This document shows, piece after piece, positions 16,000-22,219 of a stretch of DNA of 33,099 bases. The position numbers and the translations under genes are program-made. Under the pieces are notes generated by a model, which had not been told where the DNA came from, did not search any database, and was given only the letters and a program-made list of their open reading frames with translations. How positions within the stretch are numbered: the first letter of the stretch is position 1; each line of letters starts with the position of its first letter. Origin of the DNA: Yinghuangia seranimata. GTDB lineage: Bacteria > Actinomycetota > Actinomycetes > Streptomycetales > Streptomycetaceae. Location: contig NZ_JASAOI010000032.1 of the NCBI RefSeq assembly GCF_029953285.1, positions 1-33,099 of the forward strand, in the 5' to 3' direction.

Positions 16000-16211
16000 G
16001 GCAGTCGGCCGTTCGCTTCGTCCGCTTGGAGGCGGGCGCCACGGGCGACGTCGGCGTACTCCGCGTTTCCGGGTTCGCTCGCGGCGATGCGCTCGAACAG
16101 GTCGGCTTTGCGGTCCATCAGCGCGGCGCGGTCGCCGATCCCGTCGATCGCATGGTTACGCAAGTCCCTTATCAGGGCGCTCACTTCGCGGGGCGTTGGA
16201 CGGTCGGGCAT
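15996..16211 (-). CDS. Small helical protein heading the mini-gene cluster
   Basis: The 71-residue protein is predicted to be almost entirely helical (EVSALIRDLRNHAIDG, DRAALMDRKADLFERIAA and YADVARGARLQADEANGRL), with mixed charge. Its ATG has AAGGGGG about 8 nt upstream. It is the first gene after a 108-bp gap from traSA, so it may begin a separate transcript. A half-site of the divergent-promoter operator occurs at 16254-16262 in that gap. No known family was recognised. Confidence 0.72.
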   Translation of the reverse strand: MPDRPTPREVSALIRDLRNHAIDGIGDRAALMDRKADLFERIAASEPGNAEYADVARGARLQADEANGRLP

Positions 16212-16253
16212 GGGTTCCCCCTTGGTGTCGGTCGGTTCCGGGCATGGGTCGGG

Positions 16254-16281
16254 TAGGGACGTGGCGTGAGGCAGTCACGCC
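16254..16281. promoter_or_regulatory. Operator half-site and 7-bp hairpin between traSA and the mini-gene cluster
   Basis: TAGGGACGT at 16254-16262 repeats the first nine bases of the operator arm at 18139-18149. Immediately beside it, GGCGTGA (16263-16269) pairs with 16275-16281 around a 5-nt loop, a small hairpin that could end or attenuate the traSA transcript. The shared motif suggests the same regulator may act here, but a 9-base match can occur by chance. Confidence 0.4.
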
Positions 16282-16319
16282 GGCCGTAGGGGGGCGGGTG
16301 GTGCGGGCAGCCGCGAAGG

Positions 16320-17210
16320 TCAGGCGGCGGTGCCCTCGAACACGGGCTTGAGGACCGAGCCGCCGGCGTCGAGCACGCCGCACGCGAGGTCGAACAGGTC
16401 GCGCGGTTCAGTCGCCAAGTGCCGGTAGCTGTTGGCGAGTTGGGCCACGTGCTGTTCGTCGACCTGTGGGATGCGGACCCGGGCGAAGCCCTTGCGGCCC
16501 TCCAGCGCGGTCGTGGCGACCCCGATGTACTTCGGGTCCTGGAGGAAGATCGGGTGCGCGTCCGGGTAGAGCCGGATCGCCGAGCCGAGGCCGGCGTCCG
16601 CCGCCTCCATGGTGGCGACCGCGAACGCGACCTTCGCCGGGCACACGTCCCTGATCTGTGTCGGGATCGCGTCGCCGGTGCCCTTCTGGGTCAGCAGCAC
16701 CGTGAAGAACCCGACGCTGCGGCCCTTCTTGACGAGCTGTTCGACCATCCAGATCAACTTGTGCGCGGCCTCCTGATCGGCGCGCGAGACGCCGCGGCCG
16801 GTGTGGAAGAAGGTGTGCGCTTCGTCGATCACGAGCACCACCAGCGGCCACAGCCGCGATGGCCCGACGTGCCAGAAGTTCTTGACGTCCAGGTGCGCGC
16901 GGATCGCGCCCTGCCGGTCCTGCATCAGCTCGTACATGCCCTCGACGAGTTCGAGCGCCGCGCCGAGGTCGTCCCCGAGGTGCGCGAACGCGCGGTCGGC
17001 CACGTCGTCGTAGTCCGGGCCGCCCTTGCCGTCGATGAACCCGAACTGCACGTACGGGCATGGCGCGAGCTCACCGACCAGGTGCATCACGAACTGCGTC
17101 TTGCCGTACCCAGGGAGCCCGACCACGGTCATGCCCGGAACCCCGGACAGCCGCAGCCACGACACCTCGCGCGACTCGTCGCGGCCCAGCAGCACCCGCG
17201 TCAGGCCCAT
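16320..17210 (-). CDS. traSA: TraSA-type FtsK/SpoIIIE DNA translocase
   Basis: The 296-residue protein is the ATPase motor for conjugative transfer of double-stranded DNA between hyphae. Walker A is GLPGYGKTQ at about residues 29-37 and Walker B is VVLVIDEAH at about 122-130; a later VLLTQKGTGDAIPTQIRD matches the FtsK sensor region. The length is close to pSAM2 TraSA. The ATG at 17210 overlaps the upstream 165-residue ORF by 10 nt in a different frame, so the two are coupled. No transmembrane helix is present in this polypeptide. Membrane targeting would have to come from the upstream product or another partner. Confidence 0.93.
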   Translation of the reverse strand: MGLTRVLLGRDESREVSWLRLSGVPGMTVVGLPGYGKTQFVMHLVGELAPCPYVQFGFIDGKGGPDYDDVADRAFAHLGDDLGAALELVEGMYELMQDRQGAIRAHLDVKNFWHVGPSRLWPLVVLVIDEAHTFFHTGRGVSRADQEAAHKLIWMVEQLVKKGRSVGFFTVLLTQKGTGDAIPTQIRDVCPAKVAFAVATMEAADAGLGSAIRLYPDAHPIFLQDPKYIGVATTALEGRKGFARVRIPQVDEQHVAQLANSYRHLATEPRDLFDLACGVLDAGGSVLKPVFEGTAA

Positions 17211-17698
17211 GACGTCCGCCGCTCGGGAACGTACGGCTCGGTCAGCGGGTCCGTCAGCACCGCACGGACCTTCAGCACCCCGGGGACGTCCTGCTCCACG
17301 GTCACCCGCTCGCAGCGCCACGCGTTGCGCAGGTGCTCTGCCTGCTTCTGAACCTCCGCGAGTCCGATGCCCGGCAGCGTGCCCACCCGGGCGGTGAAGC
17401 CTCCAGCGATCGGCCGCGCCCGGAATTTCGGGACCTCGACCGCCGGCATCCGGCCCTGCGGCAGACGCGGGTCGGACATCCAGCGGAAATCCCGCTTACC
17501 CGCAGTCGGTTCCTCCCACTTCAGGCCCAGGCTCTGCGCCAGCTCGACCCACGTCCGCTCGGCACGACGCGCCAGCCGCAGCCCCGCCCGCTCCTCCGGC
17601 GCCAGGCCGACCAGGTAGCGGACGCGCCACACGCCGTACGTCACCAGCGGCGAGCACAGTCCGGCCAGTTCGAACGCGACGGTCACGTCGGACGCCAT
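17201..17698 (-). CDS. Tra-associated protein, probable N-terminal/membrane partner of TraSA
   Basis: This 165-residue protein has a hydrophobic N-terminus (residues about 6-33), then a basic helical region and an alpha/beta segment (ARPIAGGFTARVGTLPGIGLAEVQKQ... VKVRAVLTDPL). The latter resembles the alpha/beta part that precedes the ATPase core in longer actinobacterial FtsK-like transfer proteins. It ends 10 nt inside traSA in another frame. The pair may represent a transfer protein divided into two chains. The start is ATG at 17698, 3 bp after the SCO3933-family gene, with only a weak AGGCGG site. The assignment as TraSA partner is inference from position and fold-like similarity. Confidence 0.7.
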   Translation of the reverse strand: MASDVTVAFELAGLCSPLVTYGVWRVRYLVGLAPEERAGLRLARRAERTWVELAQSLGLKWEEPTAGKRDFRWMSDPRLPQGRMPAVEVPKFRARPIAGGFTARVGTLPGIGLAEVQKQAEHLRNAWRCERVTVEQDVPGVLKVRAVLTDPLTEPYVPERRTSWA

Positions 17699-17701
17699 GG
17701 C

Positions 17702-18049
17702 TCAGGCCGCCTGTCCGACGAGCGCCAGCGGCACGACCGCCACCGCGCGGAACGCGATCCCGCTGGTCTTGGTGCCGTTGTTCTCCATCTCCCACGACCG
17801 TGCGACCAGGCCGGACATCGTCAGGTGCGATCCCGGCGCCAGGCCCTCGCCGATCCCCGACTCGGGGACGGTCACCGTCAGCAGCTCCGCCGAATCGTCG
17901 TAGATGAACGTCACCGTCACCGACATCAGCAGCTCGCCGGTCTCGTAGTCGGCCGCCTGCTCCTTCGTGCGCTTGTTCTTGATCTTCGGCACGGGCGGCA
18001 TCGCGAGCATCATCGTCGCCGCCGTCGTGTCCACCGGGAAAGCAGGCAC
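17702..18049 (-). CDS. SCO3933-family element protein
   Basis: The 115-residue protein resembles the SCO3933 family found on Streptomyces integrative elements. It opens with FPVDT, then YETGELLMSVTVTF in the middle, then GLAPGSHLTMSGLVARSWEM and SGIAFRAVAVVPL at the end. It is a compact beta-rich protein, and the family is labelled regulatory in annotations without a proven mechanism. The GTG start at 18049 has AAGGAG about 7 nt upstream. It is the first gene of the long minus-strand operon, reading away from the operator at 18139-18172. Confidence 0.75.
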   Translation of the reverse strand: MPAFPVDTTAATMMLAMPPVPKIKNKRTKEQAADYETGELLMSVTVTFIYDDSAELLTVTVPESGIGEGLAPGSHLTMSGLVARSWEMENNGTKTSGIAFRAVAVVPLALVGQAA

Positions 18050-18138
18050 CTTTGTCTCCTTGGGAGTTCGAGCTGTTCTTCCGACACCACAAGGAGACCG
18101 CCAGCGGCGGGGACGAAGGGACCTCCGCTATGGACGCC

Positions 18139-18172
18139 TAGGGACGTTTCGGCTACCTTGAAAACGTCCCTA
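18139..18172. promoter_or_regulatory. 11-bp inverted-repeat operator in divergent promoter region
   Basis: TAGGGACGTTT at 18139-18149 and its exact complement at 18162-18172 flank a 12-bp spacer. The palindrome lies between the divergently transcribed tra operon (start 18049) and the XRE regulator (start 18195), 22 bp before the latter. It is the best candidate operator for that regulator. A third match to the arm occurs at 16254. Confidence 0.72.
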
Positions 18173-18194
18173 CGTCACTCGGGGGTGCGTGGAC

Positions 18195-18944
18195 ATGGCG
18201 AACGAACGCCTGCGAAATGCTCTTGTCGCCAAGGGAATTGGTGTCAGCGATCTCGCACAGCACGTCGAAGTGGATCCGAAGACCGTTGAGCGGTGGATCA
18301 CCAAGGAACGCGTCCCTCACCGGGCGCACCGCATGAAGACGTGCAGCTTCTTAGGCGCGGACGAGGTCTACCTGTGGCCAAGCGTCGAGGACAACCCGCA
18401 GACGCTGTCCGCAAGTCAGACCGAACTGGTCAAGCTCTACCCGCACCGGGGAGCCGTCCCGGCGCCGTTGTGGTCGGCGCTCATCGACGGCGCTCAGGAC
18501 TCCATCGATCTCCTGGCGTTCGCGGGGTTGTTCCTGTCCGACACACGTCCCGACCTGGCGGACGTCTTGGCGGCGAAGGGTAGTTCGGGGACGCAGGTGC
18601 GCATCCTGCTCGGCGATCCGGACAGCCCGGCTGTTCGGGCCCGCGGGGACGAAGAGGGGATCGGAGATGACCTCGCGGCCAGGGTGCGGCTTGCGCTGAA
18701 GTACCTGCGACCCGCGATGGGCGCGCCCGGGGTCACGGTCAAGCTGCACGGCACCGTGCTCTACAACTCGATCTACCGCTTCGACCGTGACGCGCTGGTG
18801 AACACACACGTATACGGCGCCCCGGCGGGGCAGAACCCCATGTTGCACCTGCGGCAAGTGCCCGGCGGTCGCGTGTTCGGGCACTACATGAAGAGCTTCG
18901 ATCAGGTCTGGGACGGCGCGACGACAGTGCAGTTCGAAGCGTGA
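18195..18944 (+). CDS. XRE-family regulator with DUF5919 C-terminal domain
   Basis: The 249-residue protein has an N-terminal helix-turn-helix (residues about 5-40; LRNALVAKGIGVSDLAQHVE then VDPKTVERWI) and a C-terminal domain of about 170 residues seen in actinobacterial XRE proteins (DUF5919). The C-terminal part contains RILLGDPDSPAV and KLHGTVLYNSIYRFDRD. It is reminiscent of a phospholipase-D-like fold but lacks the HxK catalytic motif, so a sensor role is more likely than catalysis; that is inference. The ATG at 18195 was preferred over a GTG six bases upstream. It lies beside an 11-bp inverted repeat and probably represses the tra/rep operon and itself. A Nudix gene follows after 12 bp. 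Confidence 0.82.
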   Translation: MANERLRNALVAKGIGVSDLAQHVEVDPKTVERWITKERVPHRAHRMKTCSFLGADEVYLWPSVEDNPQTLSASQTELVKLYPHRGAVPAPLWSALIDGAQDSIDLLAFAGLFLSDTRPDLADVLAAKGSSGTQVRILLGDPDSPAVRARGDEEGIGDDLAARVRLALKYLRPAMGAPGVTVKLHGTVLYNSIYRFDRDALVNTHVYGAPAGQNPMLHLRQVPGGRVFGHYMKSFDQVWDGATTVQFEA

Positions 18945-18956
18945 CAAGCTGAGGCC

Positions 18957-19427
18957 ATGGGCCGTATCGACTACCTGAACGATCCGAACGCGCCGGCGGC
19001 GAACAGCTTGGTCCCGTCGGTCACGGCAGTGGCGACCGACGACCAGGGCCGAATCCTGTTGGTCCACAAGACTGACAATGACCTGTGGGCCCTTCCAGGC
19101 GGCGGCATGGACCTCGGCGAGTCCATCTCGCACGCGGCCGTACGCGAGGTGAAGGAAGAGACCGGGATGGACGTCGAGGTGACGGGCATCATCGGGATCT
19201 ACACGAACCCGGGGCACGTCATGGCGTACGACGACGGCGAGGTCCGGCAGCAGTTCAGCGTCTGCTTCACCACCCGACTCCTGGGCGGGACGCTGACGAC
19301 GAGCAGCGAGACCAAGGAAGTCGAGTTCGTTGCCGTCGAGCGACTCGCCGAGCTGAGCATTCACCCGTCCATGCGAATGCGTATCGACCACTACCTAGAA
19401 GGTCGCCCTGCCCCGTACATCGGTTAG
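18957..19427 (+). CDS. Nudix hydrolase
   Basis: The 156-residue protein contains a complete Nudix box from GGGMDLGES to REVKEETGM (about residues 46-68; pattern GX5EX7REUXEEXGU). It would hydrolyse a nucleoside diphosphate linked to a leaving group. A Nudix gene beside the regulator is a recurrent AICE feature, proposed to influence replication or transfer signalling. It starts 12 bp after the XRE gene and is probably co-transcribed with it. Its last 33 bp overlap the 3' end of the convergent HD-domain gene. Substrate unknown. Confidence 0.93.
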   Translation: MGRIDYLNDPNAPAANSLVPSVTAVATDDQGRILLVHKTDNDLWALPGGGMDLGESISHAAVREVKEETGMDVEVTGIIGIYTNPGHVMAYDDGEVRQQFSVCFTTRLLGGTLTTSSETKEVEFVAVERLAELSIHPSMRMRIDHYLEGRPAPYIG

Positions 19428-19967
19428 CCGTTCCTCGGTGCGATGGACCGCGGCGCGCAGGTACGGCCGGGCGTTCGTGATCGCCTGATGAACCGGGTCG
19501 CCCGGCTGGTAGCGGACGAGGATCTCGTCAATACGATCCTCGAAGTCCAGTGATTGGCCCTGTGGCCCGGTGGTCATGTCCGCGTAGATCAGTGCGTCGA
19601 GGACTGGACCGTCCTCGCGTTCGAACGCCGATAGTTCGACGCTGAGCCCGCGCTGTTCAGCCTCGAAGACGGCTCCCGAGTGATGCGCGATCAGGCAGCA
19701 CAGCCGTCGGCTGGCGCCGAGGGACTCGGCGAAGCGGGATCCATCCAACGGGTGGAAGCCCGTCGTCCGGACATCATGCGCGTAGCCGATGTCGTGGAGC
19801 CAGGCACTGGCCACCAGCAGATCACGGTCACCCTCGGGCACCGCGTCGGCGATGGCCTCAGCCTTCTTGGCGACTGCCTGGACGTGTGCCCACCGGTCCC
19901 CGAGCGGTGGCAGAAGTTGCCCCGCCAACTCGGCGGCGTCCGTGATCACGTCAAGGTCAGTACCCAT
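19395..19967 (-). CDS. HD-domain phosphohydrolase
   Basis: This 190-residue protein has HD-superfamily metal motifs: an early His in RWAHVQAVAKKA, then SAWLHDIGYAHD, a following FHPLDG, AHHSG, and an Asp in YADMT. Such proteins remove phosphate from nucleotides or signalling molecules. The ATG at 19967 was chosen; a GTG nine bases upstream is possible and neither has a clear Shine-Dalgarno sequence. Its 3' end overlaps the Nudix gene by 33 bp tail-to-tail. HD and Nudix genes together on AICEs suggest a shared role in nucleotide signalling or cleansing; this is inference. Confidence 0.88.
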   Translation of the reverse strand: MGTDLDVITDAAELAGQLLPPLGDRWAHVQAVAKKAEAIADAVPEGDRDLLVASAWLHDIGYAHDVRTTGFHPLDGSRFAESLGASRRLCCLIAHHSGAVFEAEQRGLSVELSAFEREDGPVLDALIYADMTTGPQGQSLDFEDRIDEILVRYQPGDPVHQAITNARPYLRAAVHRTEERLTDVRGRATF

Positions 19968-20094
19968 GCTGTCCACCGTAGAGGTTTGCTGTTCCGACGC
20001 CTACGGGCACCGCGGTCGACGCACTCGGATCACGCCAACGGTGTCTAGTGCCATGTGATGGTTGACGGCTGGCCTAGGACGCGCCGGCCAGTGC

Positions 20095-20424
20095 TTAGAC
20101 CCAGTTCGCCCATCCGAAGGTGAAGAGGTAAGCCCGGCGCGCCGCGTCCATGCCTCGGATGCCCCGCAGGAACATGACCACTAGCGCTCCGAAGAACAGT
20201 GCGCCGAAGGCACCAGCCACGAGGGCACCGGCGGCGGGACCCGCGAAATAGCCCACGGCCGCACTGGCAACGAACACAATTCCCAGACCAAAGTGTGCAG
20301 TGGGCAAGTCTGCACGCACCACTTCCCGTAACGCCTTGCGCGTCGCCCGCATGTCGGAGTTGTACCGCTCCCGCGCCGCTTCTGGATCGGCCTCGGATCC
20401 CTCGGGCCACCGCTGCACCGTCAT
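20095..20424 (-). CDS. Small two-helix membrane protein of the element
   Basis: The 109-residue protein has a soluble N-terminal 40 residues with a charged helix (EAARERYNSDMRATRKALREVV). Two transmembrane segments follow, about 45-65 and 68-90, separated by a Gly/Ala-rich turn, then a short aromatic tail (FTFGWANWV). The ATG at 20424 is preceded closely by GAAGGGG. No family was recognised. Its place at the right end of the AICE and its membrane topology would suit spread or entry exclusion, but nothing in the sequence proves it. Confidence 0.65.
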   Translation of the reverse strand: MTVQRWPEGSEADPEAARERYNSDMRATRKALREVVRADLPTAHFGLGIVFVASAAVGYFAGPAAGALVAGAFGALFFGALVVMFLRGIRGMDAARRAYLFTFGWANWV

Positions 20425-20500
20425 CCCCCTTCGGTTGGCCGGAGCCTGACAGCGTCAGCTCCCACCTGCGCCTACTAGCCAAGTAACAGTGTGGCGACAT

Positions 20501-20541
20501 CGTCAAGCATCATCCGAAGCCGTTGCGTCAAGCATCACCCG
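20501..20541. repeat. Two 16-bp direct repeats, 25-bp period
   Basis: CGTCAAGCATCATCCG (20501-20516) recurs at 20526-20541 with one change (T to C). Read on the other strand, both include GCTTGACG, loosely like the GTTTGACA repeats beside int, so they may be integrase arm sites at the other end of the element. Replication iterons are an alternative. Confidence 0.5.
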
Positions 20542-20795
20542 GAATACGACAGCGTTCGGCCGGTGAAGGTGAGCTAAGAGTTTCCCTACGTGTTCAAGCG
20601 CGCCGCGCGGCCCTAGCCGGCGACTCGCCGGCCGGGCGTGCGGCGCAAGCGCCGGTCCCGCCCGGCGGCCGCCGGAGGGCCGCAGAGCAGCGTGCGGCGG
20701 GCATGAAGCACTTGGGGCTCTGCCCCAAACCCCGGCCCTCCCTCGGAGGGTGGCGCCGGCGCGGAGGCTGCGGTTATCGGGTGTGGTGGGGGTCC

Positions 20796-20946
20796 GGGGT
20801 GGTTCCCTCCTCGGTCGGTCACCGGAGGCGTACCCGGAACCCCGGAGGGGCGCAACGGCAGGCGCGAAGCGTCACGTTGTGACCGTTGCGCCCCTCCGGG
20901 AACCCGGGTCCGTGCAGGCATGCCCGACCGAGGAGGGAACCACCCC
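20796..20946. repeat. 150-bp nested inverted repeat near attR
   Basis: The outer arms, 20796-20818 and 20924-20946, are perfect 23-bp complements. Inside them, about 20830-20856 and 20882-20908 form a second pair of about 27 bp with three adjacent mismatches. The centre holds GTCACGTTGTGAC, itself a small palindrome. The whole could extrude as a long cruciform. It contains no gene. A rolling-circle origin or transfer locus is the leading guess; a small non-autonomous transposon is less likely because no target duplication was seen. Confidence 0.75.
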
Positions 20947-21100
20947 TCAGCCCGCAGCGTGACGTGCGTCAGCCCCGCTCAGCACCAGGGCTCCGACATC
21001 ACCAGTCGACATCAACAGGCCCACACACGGGCGGATCCGGGTGGTTGCCGGCGGCCGCCGCAGCGAGGCCAGGACCCGTGAGGATGGCGTTCCGGGCGAA

Positions 21101-21144
21101 CTCCTAAAGCGGGTGTCGCAGGTTCGAATCCTGCCTGGGGCACA
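21101..21144 (+). other. attR of the integrative element
   Basis: This is an exact 44-bp copy of the tRNA-Arg 3' part (9415-9458), running from the anticodon loop to just past the 3' end. The upstream half of a tRNA is missing, so it is a remnant and not a functional tRNA. It marks the right boundary of the element, about 11.7 kb from attL. Confidence 0.95.
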
Positions 21145-21150
21145 GCACGC

Positions 21151-21181
21151 GGCCCAGGTCAGACGCCCTCTGACCTGGGCC
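21151..21181. terminator. Original tRNA-Arg terminator, displaced by the element
   Basis: GGCCCAGGTCAGA at 21151-21163 pairs perfectly over 13 bp with 21169-21181 around a 5-nt loop and is followed by GAAGTCGTTTT. It stands 7 bp beyond attR, where the tRNA gene would have ended before insertion. It also lies just downstream of the hemerythrin-domain gene's stop and could terminate that gene. Confidence 0.85.
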
Positions 21182-21208
21182 GAAGTCGTTTTCGGGGCCC
21201 GTGCGCGG

Positions 21209-21781
21209 TCAGGCCTTTTGGGGTCTGATGTGGCCGTGCAGGAGGGCGCGGATGCGGTCGACGAATTCGATCGTGGCCATCGACAGGGACTCGTACTCGG
21301 GCGGGGTGTCGGGGGTGTGCAGGTGGGGGTGGTCGTCCGAGTGGGCCATGGCGCGGCGGGCGTCGGCGCCCATGGTGGCGAGTTCCTCGGTGGACACGCT
21401 GCGGCGGAGTTCGACGAACAGGCCTTCTTCGTCCTCGTGTTCGTGGCGGGTGACCTCGTCCTCGAGTTCGGCCACTAGACGGTCGAAGTCGGGGTCGTCC
21501 GCGTCGCGGTTCTCCAGTTGCTTGAGCGTGCGCTCGATCGCGCCGAGGTCGTGGACCTCCTTGTCGACGAGTGCCTTGCCGTCGGTCAGGTGCTTGCGGA
21601 CGGCGGGGTGGAGGGACTCCTCCTCCGCCATCGCGAGCCGGACCAGTTCGACGGTCAGGGCGTTGACCAGCCGCTTGCGCTCGGGGTCCCCGTGGGGCGC
21701 CGCGTCGAGCGAGTCCAACATGTGGTCGACGTCGCGATGGTCGTCCGTCAGCTCCCGAATGATGTCTTTCTCGCCTGCCAT
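21209..21781 (-). CDS. Hemerythrin HHE-domain protein
   Basis: This 190-residue protein is a four-helix HHE cation-binding (hemerythrin-like) protein. Candidate iron ligands are His15 and His20 in DDHRDVDHML, the His/Glu cluster in EEESLHPAVRKHL, and TRHEHEDEEGLF. The C-terminal 50 residues (HSDDHPHLHTPDTPPEY) are an extension. Such proteins bind a di-iron centre and sense or buffer oxygen, NO or iron. The start is ATG at 21781 with a weak AGACGG site upstream. It is divergent from the HrdD-like sigma gene, which has a SigR-type promoter, so both may respond to oxidative or nitrosative stress; that link is inference. Confidence 0.9.
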   Translation of the reverse strand: MAGEKDIIRELTDDHRDVDHMLDSLDAAPHGDPERKRLVNALTVELVRLAMAEEESLHPAVRKHLTDGKALVDKEVHDLGAIERTLKQLENRDADDPDFDRLVAELEDEVTRHEHEDEEGLFVELRRSVSTEELATMGADARRAMAHSDDHPHLHTPDTPPEYESLSMATIEFVDRIRALLHGHIRPQKA

Positions 21782-22219
21782 GGCTCTGCACCGTCTTTCA
21801 CCTGGGTGCGGTCGTGCGGCTGGTGCTCTCGGCCTGGCCGCATCGCTGCGGGCGATCCAGGAAGGATCATGAGTGACCTACCCGGCTCGACGGCGCGGTA
21901 AAGGCGGGCGCCGAGCCGGGGCGGTCCGGTGTCCGGGACGTGGATGAGGACTCCCGTCGGTTGGCCGGGGTACCCATTACGGCGTAGCGGCAGCGTCCCA
22001 CCGAATCCGCTCCCGGGCGTCTGCCGGGTTCGGGGGGTGGTGGTGGAACACCTGGGGGCGCCCGGCCGTTACTCGGACGTGTGCGCCGTGGGGGCGCAGA
22101 GGCGGGACGTCGACCGGCCGCAGGCCAACCTTTCGAGCGTACACCCGTGGGTGGAATATCACCGGTTGCTCGCTTGTTGGGGATTTACGACGAACGCTAT
22201 GGAAAGCGAGGGTCAGAGC
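21782..22219. other. Intergenic region with sigma-factor promoter
   Basis: This 438-bp gap lies between divergent genes. It contains the SigR-type promoter at 22153-22178 and a possible 10-codon frame at 21869-21901 with AGGAAGGA upstream. No further convincing gene was seen; the longer open frame running through it into the sigma gene lacks coding character. Confidence 0.5.
22153..22178 (+). promoter_or_regulatory. SigR-type promoter (GGAAT-N18-GTT)
   Basis: GGAAT at 22153-22157 is followed after exactly 18 bases by GTT at 22176-22178, the published SigR consensus of Streptomyces. Transcription would begin near 22186, leaving a leader of about 34 nt before the sigma-factor ATG at 22220. In S. 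coelicolor the hrdD gene is a known SigR target, which agrees with the gene downstream. Confidence 0.8.

Larger units (their letters stand above)
20425..21100. other. Gene-free right end of the AICE, rich in hairpins and repeats
   Basis: No convincing gene was found. The stretch holds 16-bp near-identical direct repeats (20501-20516 and 20526-20541), several hairpins between about 20610 and 20760, and a nested inverted repeat at 20796-20946, and it ends at attR. Its structure density fits a cis-acting region: double- or single-strand origin, transfer locus, or integrase arms. Which of these cannot be decided by eye. Confidence 0.6.

Noticed and set aside
14295-16211. Toxin-antitoxin pair among the mini-genes
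   Set aside because: No known toxin or antitoxin motif was recognised; adjacency and small size alone are not enough.
20796-20946. Insertion sequence or MITE
   Set aside because: No transposase and no obvious target-site duplication beside the arms; a structured cis-acting locus fits better, though not proven.
20750-21107. Small plus-strand frames in the right end of the element
   Set aside because: They run across the inverted repeats, have biased composition and lack start signals.
21101-21144. Second tRNA gene
   Set aside because: Only the 3' part from the anticodon loop is present; it is the att copy and cannot fold as a tRNA.
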